A DNA stretch of 64,000 nt from Bacteroidales bacterium M7 (GTDB lineage: Bacteria; Bacteroidota; Bacteroidia; Bacteroidales; Muribaculaceae), in contig LUJR01000024.1 of assembly GCA_001689515.1 (NCBI GenBank), forward strand, positions 1 through 64,000, given 5' to 3'. Under the pieces are notes generated by a model that saw nothing but the letters and a program-made list of their open reading frames with translations, did no database searches and had not been told where the DNA came from. Below are positions 51,827 to 61,698 of the stretch, in pieces. Position numbers and translations under genes: made by a program. Positions within the stretch are counted from its first letter, which is position 1, and each line of letters begins with the position of its first letter.

Positions 51827-52933
51827 ATGAAGAACGACTATCATATACTCATAAGCGGCGGAGGCACCGGTGGACATATATTCCCTGCCCTCGCCATAGC
51901 CAACGCCCTCAAACAGAGGCTTCCCCAGGCGAAGATACAGTTTGTCGGGGCTGACAACCGCATGGAGATGGAGCGTGTCCCCGAGGCAGGATATCCAATC
52001 ATAGGACTCCCTGTGGCAGGTTTCGACCGCAAGAGGTTGTGGCGTAACGTGGGCGTATTGCTTAAGCTGTGGCGCAGCAGCCGCATGGCTAAGAAAATCG
52101 TCCGCGACTTCAAGCCCGACGTGGCTATCGGTGTCGGCGGCTATGCCAGCGGTCCGACCCTCGCAGCCGCCCAACAGGCGCACGTGCCAACCCTTATCCA
52201 GGAGCAGAACTCCTATGCCGGGGTGACCAACAAGCTCCTTGCCAAGGATGCCGACCGCATATGCGTGGCGTATGACAATATGGAGCGTTTTTTCCCAGCC
52301 GACCGCATCGTGATGACTGGCAACCCCGTGCGCAAATCCCTCTTTGACTGCAAGCTGACCCCTGCCGAGGCTCGCGAAGCCTTAGGTTTCCCTGCCGACG
52401 AACTGCTCGTGGTGGTGGTAGGCGGCAGCCTCGGAGCGCGCTCAGTCAACGATGCCACCTTTGCCGCCATGGATGCCATCACCGCCACAGGTGCCAACCT
52501 GCTGTGGCAGACCGGCAAGATATACTATGATGAGTTTGCCGAGAAGACCCAGGGCAAGCAGAAGGTCAAGACCATGGCGTTTCTGCCCGACATGGCAACC
52601 GTGTACCGCGCTGCCACATTCGTAATTTCTCGCGCCGGAGCAAGCACCATCAGCGAGCTTCAGCTTCTCGGCGTACCAGCCATACTCATTCCCTCAGCCA
52701 ATGTAGCCGAGGACCATCAGCGCAAAAACGCCATGGCGCTCGTGGACCGCGACGCTGCGATGATGATACTCGATGCCGAAGCTTCGCAGCGGCTCAAAGA
52801 GGAAGCCCCGGCACTGCTCCGCGACACCGACCGCCGCGAGCGGTATGCCGCCAATGTGCGCAAGATGGCACTTCCTGGCTCTGATGAACGTATAGCCGAT
52901 GAGGTAATAAAACTGTTGACCAAAGAGAAATGA
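51827..52933 (+). CDS. murG: UDP-GlcNAc:undecaprenyl-PP-MurNAc-pentapeptide transferase
   Basis: Forms lipid II at the inner membrane face. The 368-aa GT-B protein has the N-terminal ISGGGTGGHIFPALAIAN, GVGGYASGPTLAAA and the C-terminal GASTISELQLLGVPAILIP. Starts 9 nt after ftsW and its stop overlaps murC by 4 nt. Confidence 0.96.
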   Translation: MKNDYHILISGGGTGGHIFPALAIANALKQRLPQAKIQFVGADNRMEMERVPEAGYPIIGLPVAGFDRKRLWRNVGVLLKLWRSSRMAKKIVRDFKPDVAIGVGGYASGPTLAAAQQAHVPTLIQEQNSYAGVTNKLLAKDADRICVAYDNMERFFPADRIVMTGNPVRKSLFDCKLTPAEAREALGFPADELLVVVVGGSLGARSVNDATFAAMDAITATGANLLWQTGKIYYDEFAEKTQGKQKVKTMAFLPDMATVYRAATFVISRAGASTISELQLLGVPAILIPSANVAEDHQRKNAMALVDRDAAMMILDAEASQRLKEEAPALLRDTDRRERYAANVRKMALPGSDERIADEVIKLLTKEK

Positions 52934-54360
52934 TGGAACAAGACAACATATCTGCCGCGCACTCATGCAGCGATGCCATCAAGCCCAACGTGTATTTCGT
53001 AGGCGCCGGCGGCATAGGCATGTCGGCACTCGTGCGCTACTGCCTGTCGAAGGGACACCGCACCGGCGGCTATGACCGCACCGACTCCCACCTGCTCGAG
53101 CAGCTCCGCCAGGAGGGCGCGGAGATAACCCTTGACGAGAGCGCAGATGCCATCCCCGAGGCATTCCGCAACCCTGAGGACACATTGGTGGTGTACACCC
53201 CTGCCGTGCCCGCGACCCACGAGGGGCTACGATGGTTCAGAGACCACGGCTTCGAGGTGGTCAAACGTTCGGAGCTTCTCGGCAAAATCACACGCAGCAG
53301 CCTCGGTATCTGCTTTGCCGGGACGCACGGCAAGACCACCACGTCGTCCATGGCGGCGCACATACTGCATCAGAGCAGTGTGGGGTGCAACGCCTTCCTC
53401 GGTGGCATCCTGCGCAACTATGACAGCAACCTGCTGCTGAGCCAGACCTCGCCCTACAGCGTCATCGAGGCAGACGAGTTTGACCGCTCCTTCCACCGCC
53501 TGACACCCTACATCGCCGTAATCACAGCCACCGACCCAGACCATCTCGACATATACGGCACCGAGGAAGCCTACTTGGAGAGCTTCGCCCACTTCACCGA
53601 GCTCATCCAGCCCGGAGGCACACTGATAGTGCACACGGGGCTTAAGCTCAAGCCGCGCCCCAGCAAGGATGTCAGAGTGTGGACCTACGGCAAGACCGAC
53701 GGAGACTTCCATGCCGAGAACATACGCCGCGGCGACGGCAGCATCACCTTTGACCTCGCCACACCTGACGGAGTCATCCGCGACATCACCCCCGGTGTGC
53801 CGGTGGAAATCAACATAGAGAACACCATCGCCGCCATAGCCGGAGTGTATGCCACCGGGCATCTCGAAGTGGACAGCATGCGCCGCGCCGTGGCATCGTT
53901 CATGGGACCCAAGAGGCGGTTTGAATTCCTGATGCGTGAACCTGCGCCCTCGTCGCGTGTTGTCATAGATGACTATGCCCATCACCCCGACGAGCTCCGC
54001 GCCTCGATAACCTCCGTCAAGAGCCTGTATCCCGACAGGCGGCTGACCGTGATGTTCCAGCCGCATCTCTACAGCCGCACCCGCGACTTCGCTCCGGAGT
54101 TTGCCGCCGCGCTTGACCTCGCCGATGAAGTAGTGCTTGTAGAGCTGTATCCTGCGCGCGAGCAGCCCATCGAGGGCATCTCCGAGCAGACCATAGCCGG
54201 TCTGATGAAGAATCCGCGCCATATCGTGCTGAGCAAGAGCATGCTCGCCGAGTGGATGCGTCAGGGCGACTTCGACGTGCTTCTCAATGTGGGAGCTGGC
54301 GATGTCAGCGACATGCTCCCTCCTCTGGTTGACGAACTGAAGAAACATCCGCGCCGATGA
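52930..54360 (+). CDS. murC: UDP-MurNAc:L-alanine ligase
   Basis: First Mur ligase. The 476-aa protein has the Rossmann start VYFVGAGGIGMSALVRYCLS, the ATP motif GTHGKTTTSSM, EADEFDRSF and DDYAHHPDELRAS. ATG 52930 overlaps the murG stop; 52933 is an equally possible start. The stop overlaps ftsQ by 4 nt. Confidence 0.96.
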   Translation: MMEQDNISAAHSCSDAIKPNVYFVGAGGIGMSALVRYCLSKGHRTGGYDRTDSHLLEQLRQEGAEITLDESADAIPEAFRNPEDTLVVYTPAVPATHEGLRWFRDHGFEVVKRSELLGKITRSSLGICFAGTHGKTTTSSMAAHILHQSSVGCNAFLGGILRNYDSNLLLSQTSPYSVIEADEFDRSFHRLTPYIAVITATDPDHLDIYGTEEAYLESFAHFTELIQPGGTLIVHTGLKLKPRPSKDVRVWTYGKTDGDFHAENIRRGDGSITFDLATPDGVIRDITPGVPVEINIENTIAAIAGVYATGHLEVDSMRRAVASFMGPKRRFEFLMREPAPSSRVVIDDYAHHPDELRASITSVKSLYPDRRLTVMFQPHLYSRTRDFAPEFAAALDLADEVVLVELYPAREQPIEGISEQTIAGLMKNPRHIVLSKSMLAEWMRQGDFDVLLNVGAGDVSDMLPPLVDELKKHPRR

Positions 54361-55268
54361 AACGCTACGTAGCCATAATAGTGACCGCGGTAGCCGTCGC
54401 ATATCTTGCGGCGGCACTGACGCTTACGTCGTATATGGCTGCTGCCGACACGTGCACCGAGGTGAGCATACAGGTCAATGACACCTCGGCGCATCCGTTT
54501 GTCACCGTGCGCGAGCTTAACCGCGACCTCGGCGACATCGTCAACACCGCGCCCGGGCGTCCGCTGAGCGAAATCAACACCTCCGACATAGAGCGGAGGC
54601 TTGCCGGCATAGACAAGATAGAGGATGCCAAGGCTCTGATACTCACCACCGGCAAAGTGCTCATCGAAGTAACCCCCATGCGCCCGGTGGCACGCATATT
54701 TGACGGCAACAAGTCATATTACATCAACAAGGACGGCAAGCGCATCTCCGCCAACGCCCGCTACCATGTGGATGTACCTGTCATCGAGGGGCGGCTTGAC
54801 CGCATGAACCTCCGCGCAGAGTCATATCTGCCGCTTGTGCGCCATATCAGTGGAGACCCCGGCTGGGATGCGTTAGTGTCAGCCATCAAGATCGACTCGC
54901 CGCGTGATATCATGCTCGTGCCCGTCATCCACGGCCATGTCATCAACCTCGGCGACACCTCGGGTTATGTGGAGAAACTTGACAGGCTCAAGAGATTCTA
55001 CCGCGAAGTCATGCCAGAGAAGGGGTGGAACTACTACGACACCGTGTCAGTCAAATGGCGTGGGCAGGTAGTGGCGACACGTGCCAAGAAAGGTCACAAC
55101 GTCATCCCCGACATAGAGGAAGACATCGACGAGGCTGACGATGCCACCACGATGATGCCCACCGACGACGCTTTGGAGGGGAAAGGCTTCCCCAAGACCA
55201 AAAAGGGTGTCAAGCAGCCGCAGAAACCAGACTCCGTGACGCAAAAGAAATCAGAAAAACCAGTCTGA
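54357..55268 (+). CDS. ftsQ: FtsQ/DivIB-like cell division protein
   Basis: A 303-aa bitopic protein: a short cytoplasmic end, one membrane segment (AIIVTAVAVAYLAAALTL) and a periplasmic POTRA-like and beta domain. The C-terminal tail is Lys/Gln-rich (FPKTKKGVKQPQKPDSVTQ). Family similarity is low, so identification relies on topology and position before ftsA. It overlaps murC by 4 nt. Confidence 0.85.
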   Translation: MKRYVAIIVTAVAVAYLAAALTLTSYMAAADTCTEVSIQVNDTSAHPFVTVRELNRDLGDIVNTAPGRPLSEINTSDIERRLAGIDKIEDAKALILTTGKVLIEVTPMRPVARIFDGNKSYYINKDGKRISANARYHVDVPVIEGRLDRMNLRAESYLPLVRHISGDPGWDALVSAIKIDSPRDIMLVPVIHGHVINLGDTSGYVEKLDRLKRFYREVMPEKGWNYYDTVSVKWRGQVVATRAKKGHNVIPDIEEDIDEADDATTMMPTDDALEGKGFPKTKKGVKQPQKPDSVTQKKSEKPV

Positions 55269-55314
55269 AACAAATACCATAGAAAAACAACGAACAGATA
55301 TACCCGATACCATT

Positions 55315-56685
55315 ATGGAACCGAAACACGTAATAGCCCTTGAGATAGGAAGTTCCAAGATACGCGGAGCAGCAGGCACCGTGGACGAGAACGGCATACT
55401 GACAGTCATCGCCCTTGAGGAGGAGCGGCTGATAGACTGCGTCAGATATGGCTGGATACGCAATGTGGAGGAGGTAGACAGCCGCATCCACCGTATCATC
55501 AAGAAGCTGGAGAACCGTCTGCATCCGCGCAAGATCAAGAGCGTCTATCTCGGCATAGGCGGACTTTCATTCATGTCATCGCCACGCGAGGTGTGCCGCC
55601 GTCTGCCTGCTCCAGAGGAGTTTACAGAGGACATCCTCGCCGACCTGCGTCAGGAGGCTTTCAACCTGCCTGTAGGTGACCGCGAGGTGGTCGACGTGAT
55701 CGGGCGCCAGTTCTACATAGACCGCACTCCCGAAAACCAGCCCATAGGCGTGTATGGTCAGGACATCAAGGCAGAGTTCAACATAGTCACCTGCCGTCCT
55801 CTGCCCAAGCAGGTGGTCAACCGCGTGGTGTCGGAGCGTCTGCGCCTCGGCATCAACGATTTTATAGTGCGCCAGATAGCCGAGGGCGATCTTGTTATAA
55901 CCAACGAGGAGAAGATGCTCGGCTGCGTGCTCGTGGACTTCGGTGCGGAGACCACAGGCGTGTCAGTCTACAAGTCGGGTCATCTGCAATATTTTGCCAC
56001 TCTGCCTTTGGGGTCGCGCAACATCACCCTTGACATCACAGCCCTCAACTGCCTCGAGGAGAAAGCCGAGGAGTACAAGAAAATCGGCGGTAACGCCATG
56101 GGCGAGCGCCAGACATCGTCGCTCATCCCCGACAGTGCCAACTACGATGAAATCAACAGCTACGTAGGGGCGCGCGCAGGCGAAATCATCGCCAATATCA
56201 ATGAGCAGATAAAATATGCCGGCTACAGCCCCTCGCAGCTGCCTGCCGGTATCATCATAGTGGGTGCCGGAGCCAAGCTGTCACGCTTTAACGAACGTCT
56301 GGAGACAGAGACCAAGCTGCCCGTGCGCCTGGGTACTCCGCTTGACAGCATCCGCTTCCTTGACGGACGCATCCAGGGTCCCGATGCCGTGGATGTCATC
56401 AGTGTGCTCTATGCTGCGGCGCGCCGCGGTGCGCGTGAGTGCATGGAGATGCCTCAGCCCGCTGTCACCCAACAACAACAGCAGCAGCCGGTACAGTCAC
56501 AGCCGCAACCGGCACAGCAACAGCAGGCGCCTGCTCCCGAACCAGAACCTGAGCCTGTCATAGAGGAAGAGGAGCGTCCACGCCGCCCCAAGCCTGGCAG
56601 ACGCTTCTTCTCCAAAATCAAGGATTTCACGAGCAATTTCCTCAATGACGATCCTTATGATGACGACTTTGACGACCAGAAATAA
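55315..56685 (+). CDS. ftsA: Cell division protein FtsA
   Basis: Actin-like protein that anchors FtsZ to the membrane. The 456-aa sequence has the phosphate-1 loop ALEIGSSKIRGA, VDFGAETTGVSVYKSG and the adenosine loop IIIVGAGAKLSRF. A low-complexity Gln/Pro linker (about residues 383-425) precedes a C-terminal amphipathic stretch (FFSKIKDFTSNFLNDD) that should bind membrane. It is transcribed with ftsZ 54 nt later. Confidence 0.95.
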   Translation: MEPKHVIALEIGSSKIRGAAGTVDENGILTVIALEEERLIDCVRYGWIRNVEEVDSRIHRIIKKLENRLHPRKIKSVYLGIGGLSFMSSPREVCRRLPAPEEFTEDILADLRQEAFNLPVGDREVVDVIGRQFYIDRTPENQPIGVYGQDIKAEFNIVTCRPLPKQVVNRVVSERLRLGINDFIVRQIAEGDLVITNEEKMLGCVLVDFGAETTGVSVYKSGHLQYFATLPLGSRNITLDITALNCLEEKAEEYKKIGGNAMGERQTSSLIPDSANYDEINSYVGARAGEIIANINEQIKYAGYSPSQLPAGIIIVGAGAKLSRFNERLETETKLPVRLGTPLDSIRFLDGRIQGPDAVDVISVLYAAARRGARECMEMPQPAVTQQQQQQPVQSQPQPAQQQQAPAPEPEPEPVIEEEERPRRPKPGRRFFSKIKDFTSNFLNDDPYDDDFDDQK

Positions 56686-56739
56686 CAGTTATCTATAAAA
56701 GCATCATAACCACACATTTTTTAGAACCCAACGACAGTC

Positions 56740-58227
56740 ATGAATCGCGAAGACTTAGAGAATATTGCAAACGATGTCAATCTTATCGACACAGCGACAT
56801 CAAAGGCTCTGCCTCCTATCATCAAGGTGATAGGTGTGGGCGGTGGCGGTAACAATGCCATCAATCACATGTACAACGAAGGTATCAGCGATGTAACCTT
56901 TGTGGTGTGCAACACTGATGCCCAGGCTCTGAAAAACTCCCCTGTGCCTACCAAGGTGCAGATAGGCGACGGTCTCGGAGCCGGCAACGACCCTGAGAAA
57001 GGTCGCCAGTATGCCGAAGACGATGCCGACAAGATAGCCGAGATATTCAACGATGACACCAAGATGGTATTCATTACCGCCGGCATGGGCGGCGGCACCG
57101 GCACGGGCGCAGGTCCCGTGGTGGCGCGCATCGCCAAGGAAAAGGGACTGCTTACGGTGGGCATCGTGACCATCCCCTTCCTTTTTGAGGGCAAGAAGAA
57201 AATCCTCAAGGCTCTTGACGGTGCCGACGAGATGGCGAAATATGTGGATGCGCTGCTGATCATCAACAACGAGCGCATCACCGAAATCTATGCCGACCTC
57301 GACTTCATCAACGCATTCAATAAGGCTGATGACACCCTATCTACCGCCGCACGCTCTATCTCCGAAATCATCACCTGCGACGGCTACATCAATCTCGACT
57401 TCAACGATGTCAACACCACCCTTCGCGACGGCGGCACAGCCATCATCTCAGCCGGCTACGGCGAGGGTGAGGGACGCGTAACCAAGGCAATAGAGGATGC
57501 GCTCAACTCGCCACTGCTGCGTAACCGCAACATCTTCGGGTCGAAGCATCTGCTCTTCAACCTCTACTTCTCACGCCAGGCGCAGACACCGTTCCAGATG
57601 GCGGAGGCTGCCGAAATCACCAATTTCGTCAATACCCTCGACCCCGACGTGGATGTCATCTGGGGCATAGCCTTTGACGACAGCCTCGGCGACAAGGTGA
57701 AGATGACCATACTGGCAGCCGGATTCGAGAACAATTTCCGCCAGGACCAGACCGCGCCCGCACAGGCACCTGCACCCCAGCCGGCAGTGCGCCGTCCCGC
57801 AGCCCCTGCGGCTGACCTGCGTCAGAACCCGTCAGTGCGTCAGGGAGGCGCACAGTCAGCGCGCTACGCCAACACTATCCCTTTTGACGAGGAGCCGGTG
57901 ATGACAGTGCAGCAGCCCCCGATGCAGCAGCCGCGCCAGCCCGAGGCTGTGCGTTCGCGCGAGGCATCGGAGAAGCGCATAGAGAACGAATACGGCAGCG
58001 AACGTCTCGAGGGCATCAAGAGCAATGTGGACCGCACACGCTATGTGGTGCTCAAACCCTCGCAGCTCGAGGATGTCGCCCTCATTGACAAGCTCGAACG
58101 CGCCCCGGCATATAACCGCGACAAGCGCACCAGCGACGAGATCAAGAACATGGGCATCGTCAGCGAAAACGTCATCATCGACGACGACCCGCGCCACAAC
58201 GACGGCGGCAACCTCATATCATTTTAA
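56740..58227 (+). CDS. ftsZ: Cell division protein FtsZ
   Basis: Tubulin-like GTPase that builds the Z-ring. The 495-aa protein has the nucleotide motif GMGGGTGTGAGPVVA and the N-terminal IKVIGVGGGGNNAINHM. After the core (about 1-330) comes a Pro/Gln-rich linker and a longer C-terminal segment (IDKLERAPAYNRDKR and the terminal DDPRHNDGGNLISF). The conserved C-terminal peptide of E. coli type is not obvious. It ends the cluster; a partial B element follows 16 nt later. Confidence 0.96.
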   Translation: MNREDLENIANDVNLIDTATSKALPPIIKVIGVGGGGNNAINHMYNEGISDVTFVVCNTDAQALKNSPVPTKVQIGDGLGAGNDPEKGRQYAEDDADKIAEIFNDDTKMVFITAGMGGGTGTGAGPVVARIAKEKGLLTVGIVTIPFLFEGKKKILKALDGADEMAKYVDALLIINNERITEIYADLDFINAFNKADDTLSTAARSISEIITCDGYINLDFNDVNTTLRDGGTAIISAGYGEGEGRVTKAIEDALNSPLLRNRNIFGSKHLLFNLYFSRQAQTPFQMAEAAEITNFVNTLDPDVDVIWGIAFDDSLGDKVKMTILAAGFENNFRQDQTAPAQAPAPQPAVRRPAAPAADLRQNPSVRQGGAQSARYANTIPFDEEPVMTVQQPPMQQPRQPEAVRSREASEKRIENEYGSERLEGIKSNVDRTRYVVLKPSQLEDVALIDKLERAPAYNRDKRTSDEIKNMGIVSENVIIDDDPRHNDGGNLISF

Positions 58228-58243
58228 TTTATGTAACATAAAC

Positions 58244-58367
58244 GAGGGTGTTGCAAAACTGTAAATTACACATTTTGTAGGGACATGCCATGGCATGTCA
58301 GCCTTATACGGGAATAGCAAATCTCGCAGGGAAAACACAATCTGACATGCCATGGCATGTCCCTACA
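58244..58367. repeat. Partial family B element with a family A pair (B4)
   Basis: Left end GAGGGTGTTGCAAAAC, then family A units 58276-58302 and 58342-58367. The right end repeat of family B is missing. Confidence 0.8.
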
Positions 58368-58410
58368 TCGTTGACGTGAGCCTCCCCAAGTTGAAAACCG
58401 ACAGATACCA

Positions 58411-60966
58411 ATGGTTATGCGCAGATACAGCCGCATCATAGCTTTCGTGGCATCCATCGTAGTGATGGGCATCATAGCTTTCGCTTATTTCTATCCCGAC
58501 GCGTCGCAGGGCAACGTGCTGCGGCAGTATGACACGCAGCAGGGCATCGCGATAGGTCAGGAGGCGAAAGCCTACGCCGAGCAGACAGGCGAGACGGTCC
58601 GATGGACCAACTCGCTCTTTTCGGGCATGCCCAACTTCCAGATATCCCCCTCGTATCCGTCGGACGGCATGTTCCGCTGGATCAACACCGTGATGGGGCT
58701 GGGGCTTCCGTCGCCAGCCAATCTGGTGTTTATGATGATGGCTGGTTTCTTCATATTGCTGATGGCAATGAGGATGAGGTGGTATGTGGCTCTTGCCGGA
58801 GCTATAGCCTACGGATTCTCGAGCTATTTCATCATCATCATAGGCGCGGGGCACATATGGAAGTTTATCACTCTCGCCTACATACCGCCTACGATAGCCG
58901 GCATGGTGCTGTGCTATCAGGGACGTTATCTGATAGGGGCGGCAATCGCTGCGCTGTTTGCCATGATGCAGATAGCCGGCAACCATGTGCAGATGTCATA
59001 TTACTTCCTGTTTGTGGTGCTCGGATTCATGGTGGTGTATCTCGTTCTTGCTCTCAAAGACCGCCAGTCCATGAAGCGTTGGGGCATAGCCACAGGGTCG
59101 CTCATAGTGGCAGGTGTGCTGGCGGTGCTTGCCAACTCGCCGAGTCTCTACAACACCTACGAGTACTCCAAGGAGACCATGCGCGGACAGCACTCCGAAC
59201 TGACCCAGCCGCAGAGCAGCGCGTCGCAAGCCACTTCGGGGCTTGACCGCGACTATATCACCCAGTACAGCTACGGACAGGCTGAGACCTTCTCGCTGCT
59301 CATTCCCGACATCAAGGGTGGCGCATCGGTCAAGCCTGAGAAGGGAAACAACACGATGCTGACTCTCGGCAGCATGCCCCAGGCTAAGGAGATGGCTGAC
59401 TCAGGCAAACTGCATCCGCTCGAGGCGCAGTATCTCGAGTATCTGACACAGTATTTCGGCGAGCCTGAGGGCACCAACGGACCGGTGTATGTCGGTGCGA
59501 TAATATGCGCCCTGTTTATCCTCGGTCTGTTTGTCATCAAGGGTCCGTGGAAGTGGATGCTGCTTGCTCTGACGCTGTTCTCGATATTCTTGGCATGGGG
59601 GCGTAACTTCATGTGGTTTACCGACCTGATGATCGACTATGTGCCGATGTACAGCAAGTTCCGCACCGTTGAGAGCATCCTCGTGATAGCCGAATTCACC
59701 ATGCCGCTTCTCGGGGCTATGGCACTCCAGAAAGTGCTCACTGACCCTGAGGGCGTGAAGAAATACCAGCGTCCGCTGCTGTGGTCGGTGGGCATACCGG
59801 CGTTTTTCTGTCTGGTGGCTCTCGTGCTGCCGGGGATATACGGCGATGCCATCACATCAGGTGACCTGCAGAATGACCAGTACATCAGCCAGTCGCTCGC
59901 GGCACAGGGCTATGACAAGGAGCAGATTGCAGCCTTCAGCCTGCAAAATCCGCATATCTATGATGCTGTGGAGAGTCTGCGCTACGGCATGGTACGCAGC
60001 GATGCGCTCCGCAGCCTTGTGTTCCTGCTGCTGGCAGGTGTGGTGCTATACGTATATCTCCAGCGCAAGCTGTCGGCGATGGTGGCTGGCATCGGCATAG
60101 CCGCGCTGGTGCTTGTGGACCTCTACAGCGTCAACAAGCGTTATCTCAACCATGACAGTTTCGTGCCCAAGTCGCTGACTATGGGTGTGCCCATAGAGAA
60201 GACTCCAGCCGACGAGGCTATACTCGCCGACACCGCGATGAACTACCGCGTGATGGACATACCGCGCTTCTGGTCGCCCGCTCCTTCATACTACCACAAG
60301 ATGGTCGGCGGCTACCATGCTGCCAAGCTGACGCGCTACCAGGATCTTATAGACCGACATCTCAATGGTTTCCTCACCGGCGAGCCGGCTGCTGCCGACT
60401 GGCAGGTGCTCGACATGCTCAACGCCAAGTATGTGGTGGGTCCCGACGGGACTCCGCTGCTCAATGACCGTGCCATGGGCAATGCGTGGTATGTAGATAC
60501 GCTCCGCTGGGCTGCCAATGCCGACGAGGAGATGGCGGCACTGAGTGCCATCAACCTGCACACATCGGCTGTGGCTGACAGGAAATTTGAGAAAGTGCTC
60601 GGACCGGCTAAGCCTATTGCACCCGGCGACACCATCTATGAAACTACGTATGCCCCTGGACGTCTGACCTACAAGGCTCGCAGTGCCAACGGCGGCGTGG
60701 CTGTATTCTCGGAGGTGTATTTTCCTTGGGGATGGCATGCCACCATCGACGGCAAGCCCGCAGAGCTGGGGCGCGTCAACTATGTGCTCCGTGCGCTCAA
60801 TATCCCTGCCGGGGAGCATGAGGTGGCTATGGTGTTTGATCCGCAGTCGCTCCATACCACCGACACACTTGCGCGCATAGCCATCATACTCATCTACATC
60901 GCGCTGGCTGGAGGCATAGCCCTTTCGGTCATGCGCATGGTCAAGAAGCAGCCTGTCAAGGCGTGA
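58411..60966 (+). CDS. YfhO-family membrane protein
   Basis: An 851-aa polytopic membrane protein with roughly thirteen hydrophobic segments and a soluble C-terminal part. Typical YfhO family stretches are VRWTNSLFSGMPNFQISPSY, PNLVFMMMAGFFILL-like helices and, toward the end, FSEVYFPWGWHATIDGKPAE. Members are thought to act in surface glycan or lipoteichoic glycosylation, but in Bacteroidetes the role is unproven. The start may be 58411 or 58417. The next gene begins 9 nt after its stop. Confidence 0.88.
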   Translation: MVMRRYSRIIAFVASIVVMGIIAFAYFYPDASQGNVLRQYDTQQGIAIGQEAKAYAEQTGETVRWTNSLFSGMPNFQISPSYPSDGMFRWINTVMGLGLPSPANLVFMMMAGFFILLMAMRMRWYVALAGAIAYGFSSYFIIIIGAGHIWKFITLAYIPPTIAGMVLCYQGRYLIGAAIAALFAMMQIAGNHVQMSYYFLFVVLGFMVVYLVLALKDRQSMKRWGIATGSLIVAGVLAVLANSPSLYNTYEYSKETMRGQHSELTQPQSSASQATSGLDRDYITQYSYGQAETFSLLIPDIKGGASVKPEKGNNTMLTLGSMPQAKEMADSGKLHPLEAQYLEYLTQYFGEPEGTNGPVYVGAIICALFILGLFVIKGPWKWMLLALTLFSIFLAWGRNFMWFTDLMIDYVPMYSKFRTVESILVIAEFTMPLLGAMALQKVLTDPEGVKKYQRPLLWSVGIPAFFCLVALVLPGIYGDAITSGDLQNDQYISQSLAAQGYDKEQIAAFSLQNPHIYDAVESLRYGMVRSDALRSLVFLLLAGVVLYVYLQRKLSAMVAGIGIAALVLVDLYSVNKRYLNHDSFVPKSLTMGVPIEKTPADEAILADTAMNYRVMDIPRFWSPAPSYYHKMVGGYHAAKLTRYQDLIDRHLNGFLTGEPAAADWQVLDMLNAKYVVGPDGTPLLNDRAMGNAWYVDTLRWAANADEEMAALSAINLHTSAVADRKFEKVLGPAKPIAPGDTIYETTYAPGRLTYKARSANGGVAVFSEVYFPWGWHATIDGKPAELGRVNYVLRALNIPAGEHEVAMVFDPQSLHTTDTLARIAIILIYIALAGGIALSVMRMVKKQPVKA

Positions 60967-60975
60967 GGTGACAAT

Positions 60976-61698
60976 ATGAAACCTGCGCGACTGTATGCCA
61001 ACGCTCTGAGACGCTACAACCGCAGCCACGGCTTCGGGATACACTCGCCGTTTGCCTACGCGTTTGTCCGTGACACCCTCGGCTGCCGCAACCAGTATTA
61101 TGCCTATGAGCGGATAGCGTGGCTGCGGCAGGTGGCTCTTGCTGTAGCCCATCACAAGTCGCGCCATCCGCGCATCATGTCGCTCAAAAATGCCAAGATG
61201 CTGCATCGCGTAGCGGTCAGATTCGGCGGCACAGATGAATACCTCCAGCTCGGCAGCCATTTCGGGCTGTCGACGGCAGCTTTGCTGCTGGCTGATTCAC
61301 GTGCGAAGCTGTCGCTCTACAATCCTGCCAATGACCATGAGGATGTGTATGCCGAGGTGACCAAGGAGTTTGCCGGGCGCATTGTTAGACTGCCGTCGGG
61401 CGATGCCGCCGGTCAGATTCTGGCATATGCCTCACGTGTGTCGGGAATGCCGTTCATTCTCGTCAATGACGTGGATGGCGATGCGGCTGCTGTAGGCGCT
61501 GCCTTGGCAGAGGCGGTGACATCGAGAGAGTGTGTCGTGGCACTGCGCAACCTGACACGTGAGAGGTCGCAGACCGCAGCCGTGTGGACTGCTGTCAAGG
61601 ATCGTCTTGCTTACGGCATGAGTTTCACCAACGGAAATATCGGTTTCATAGTGGCTCTGAGGCATCTGCCGGTGCAACATTTCACTTTGTGGTTTTAA
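60976..61698 (+). CDS. Methyltransferase-like protein (class I SAM fold, Bacteroidetes-specific)
   Basis: A 240-aa protein. The start (RRYNRSHGFGIHSPFAYAFV) is a conserved opening of a Bacteroidetes family usually annotated as SAM-dependent methyltransferase. The region EYLQLGSHFGLSTAALLLAD resembles a SAM-binding loop but with G-S-H-F-G rather than the acidic GxGxG form, so catalysis is uncertain. It starts 9 nt after the YfhO-like gene and its stop shares bases with the xerD start (TAATG). Confidence 0.7.
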   Translation: MKPARLYANALRRYNRSHGFGIHSPFAYAFVRDTLGCRNQYYAYERIAWLRQVALAVAHHKSRHPRIMSLKNAKMLHRVAVRFGGTDEYLQLGSHFGLSTAALLLADSRAKLSLYNPANDHEDVYAEVTKEFAGRIVRLPSGDAAGQILAYASRVSGMPFILVNDVDGDAAAVGAALAEAVTSRECVVALRNLTRERSQTAAVWTAVKDRLAYGMSFTNGNIGFIVALRHLPVQHFTLWF

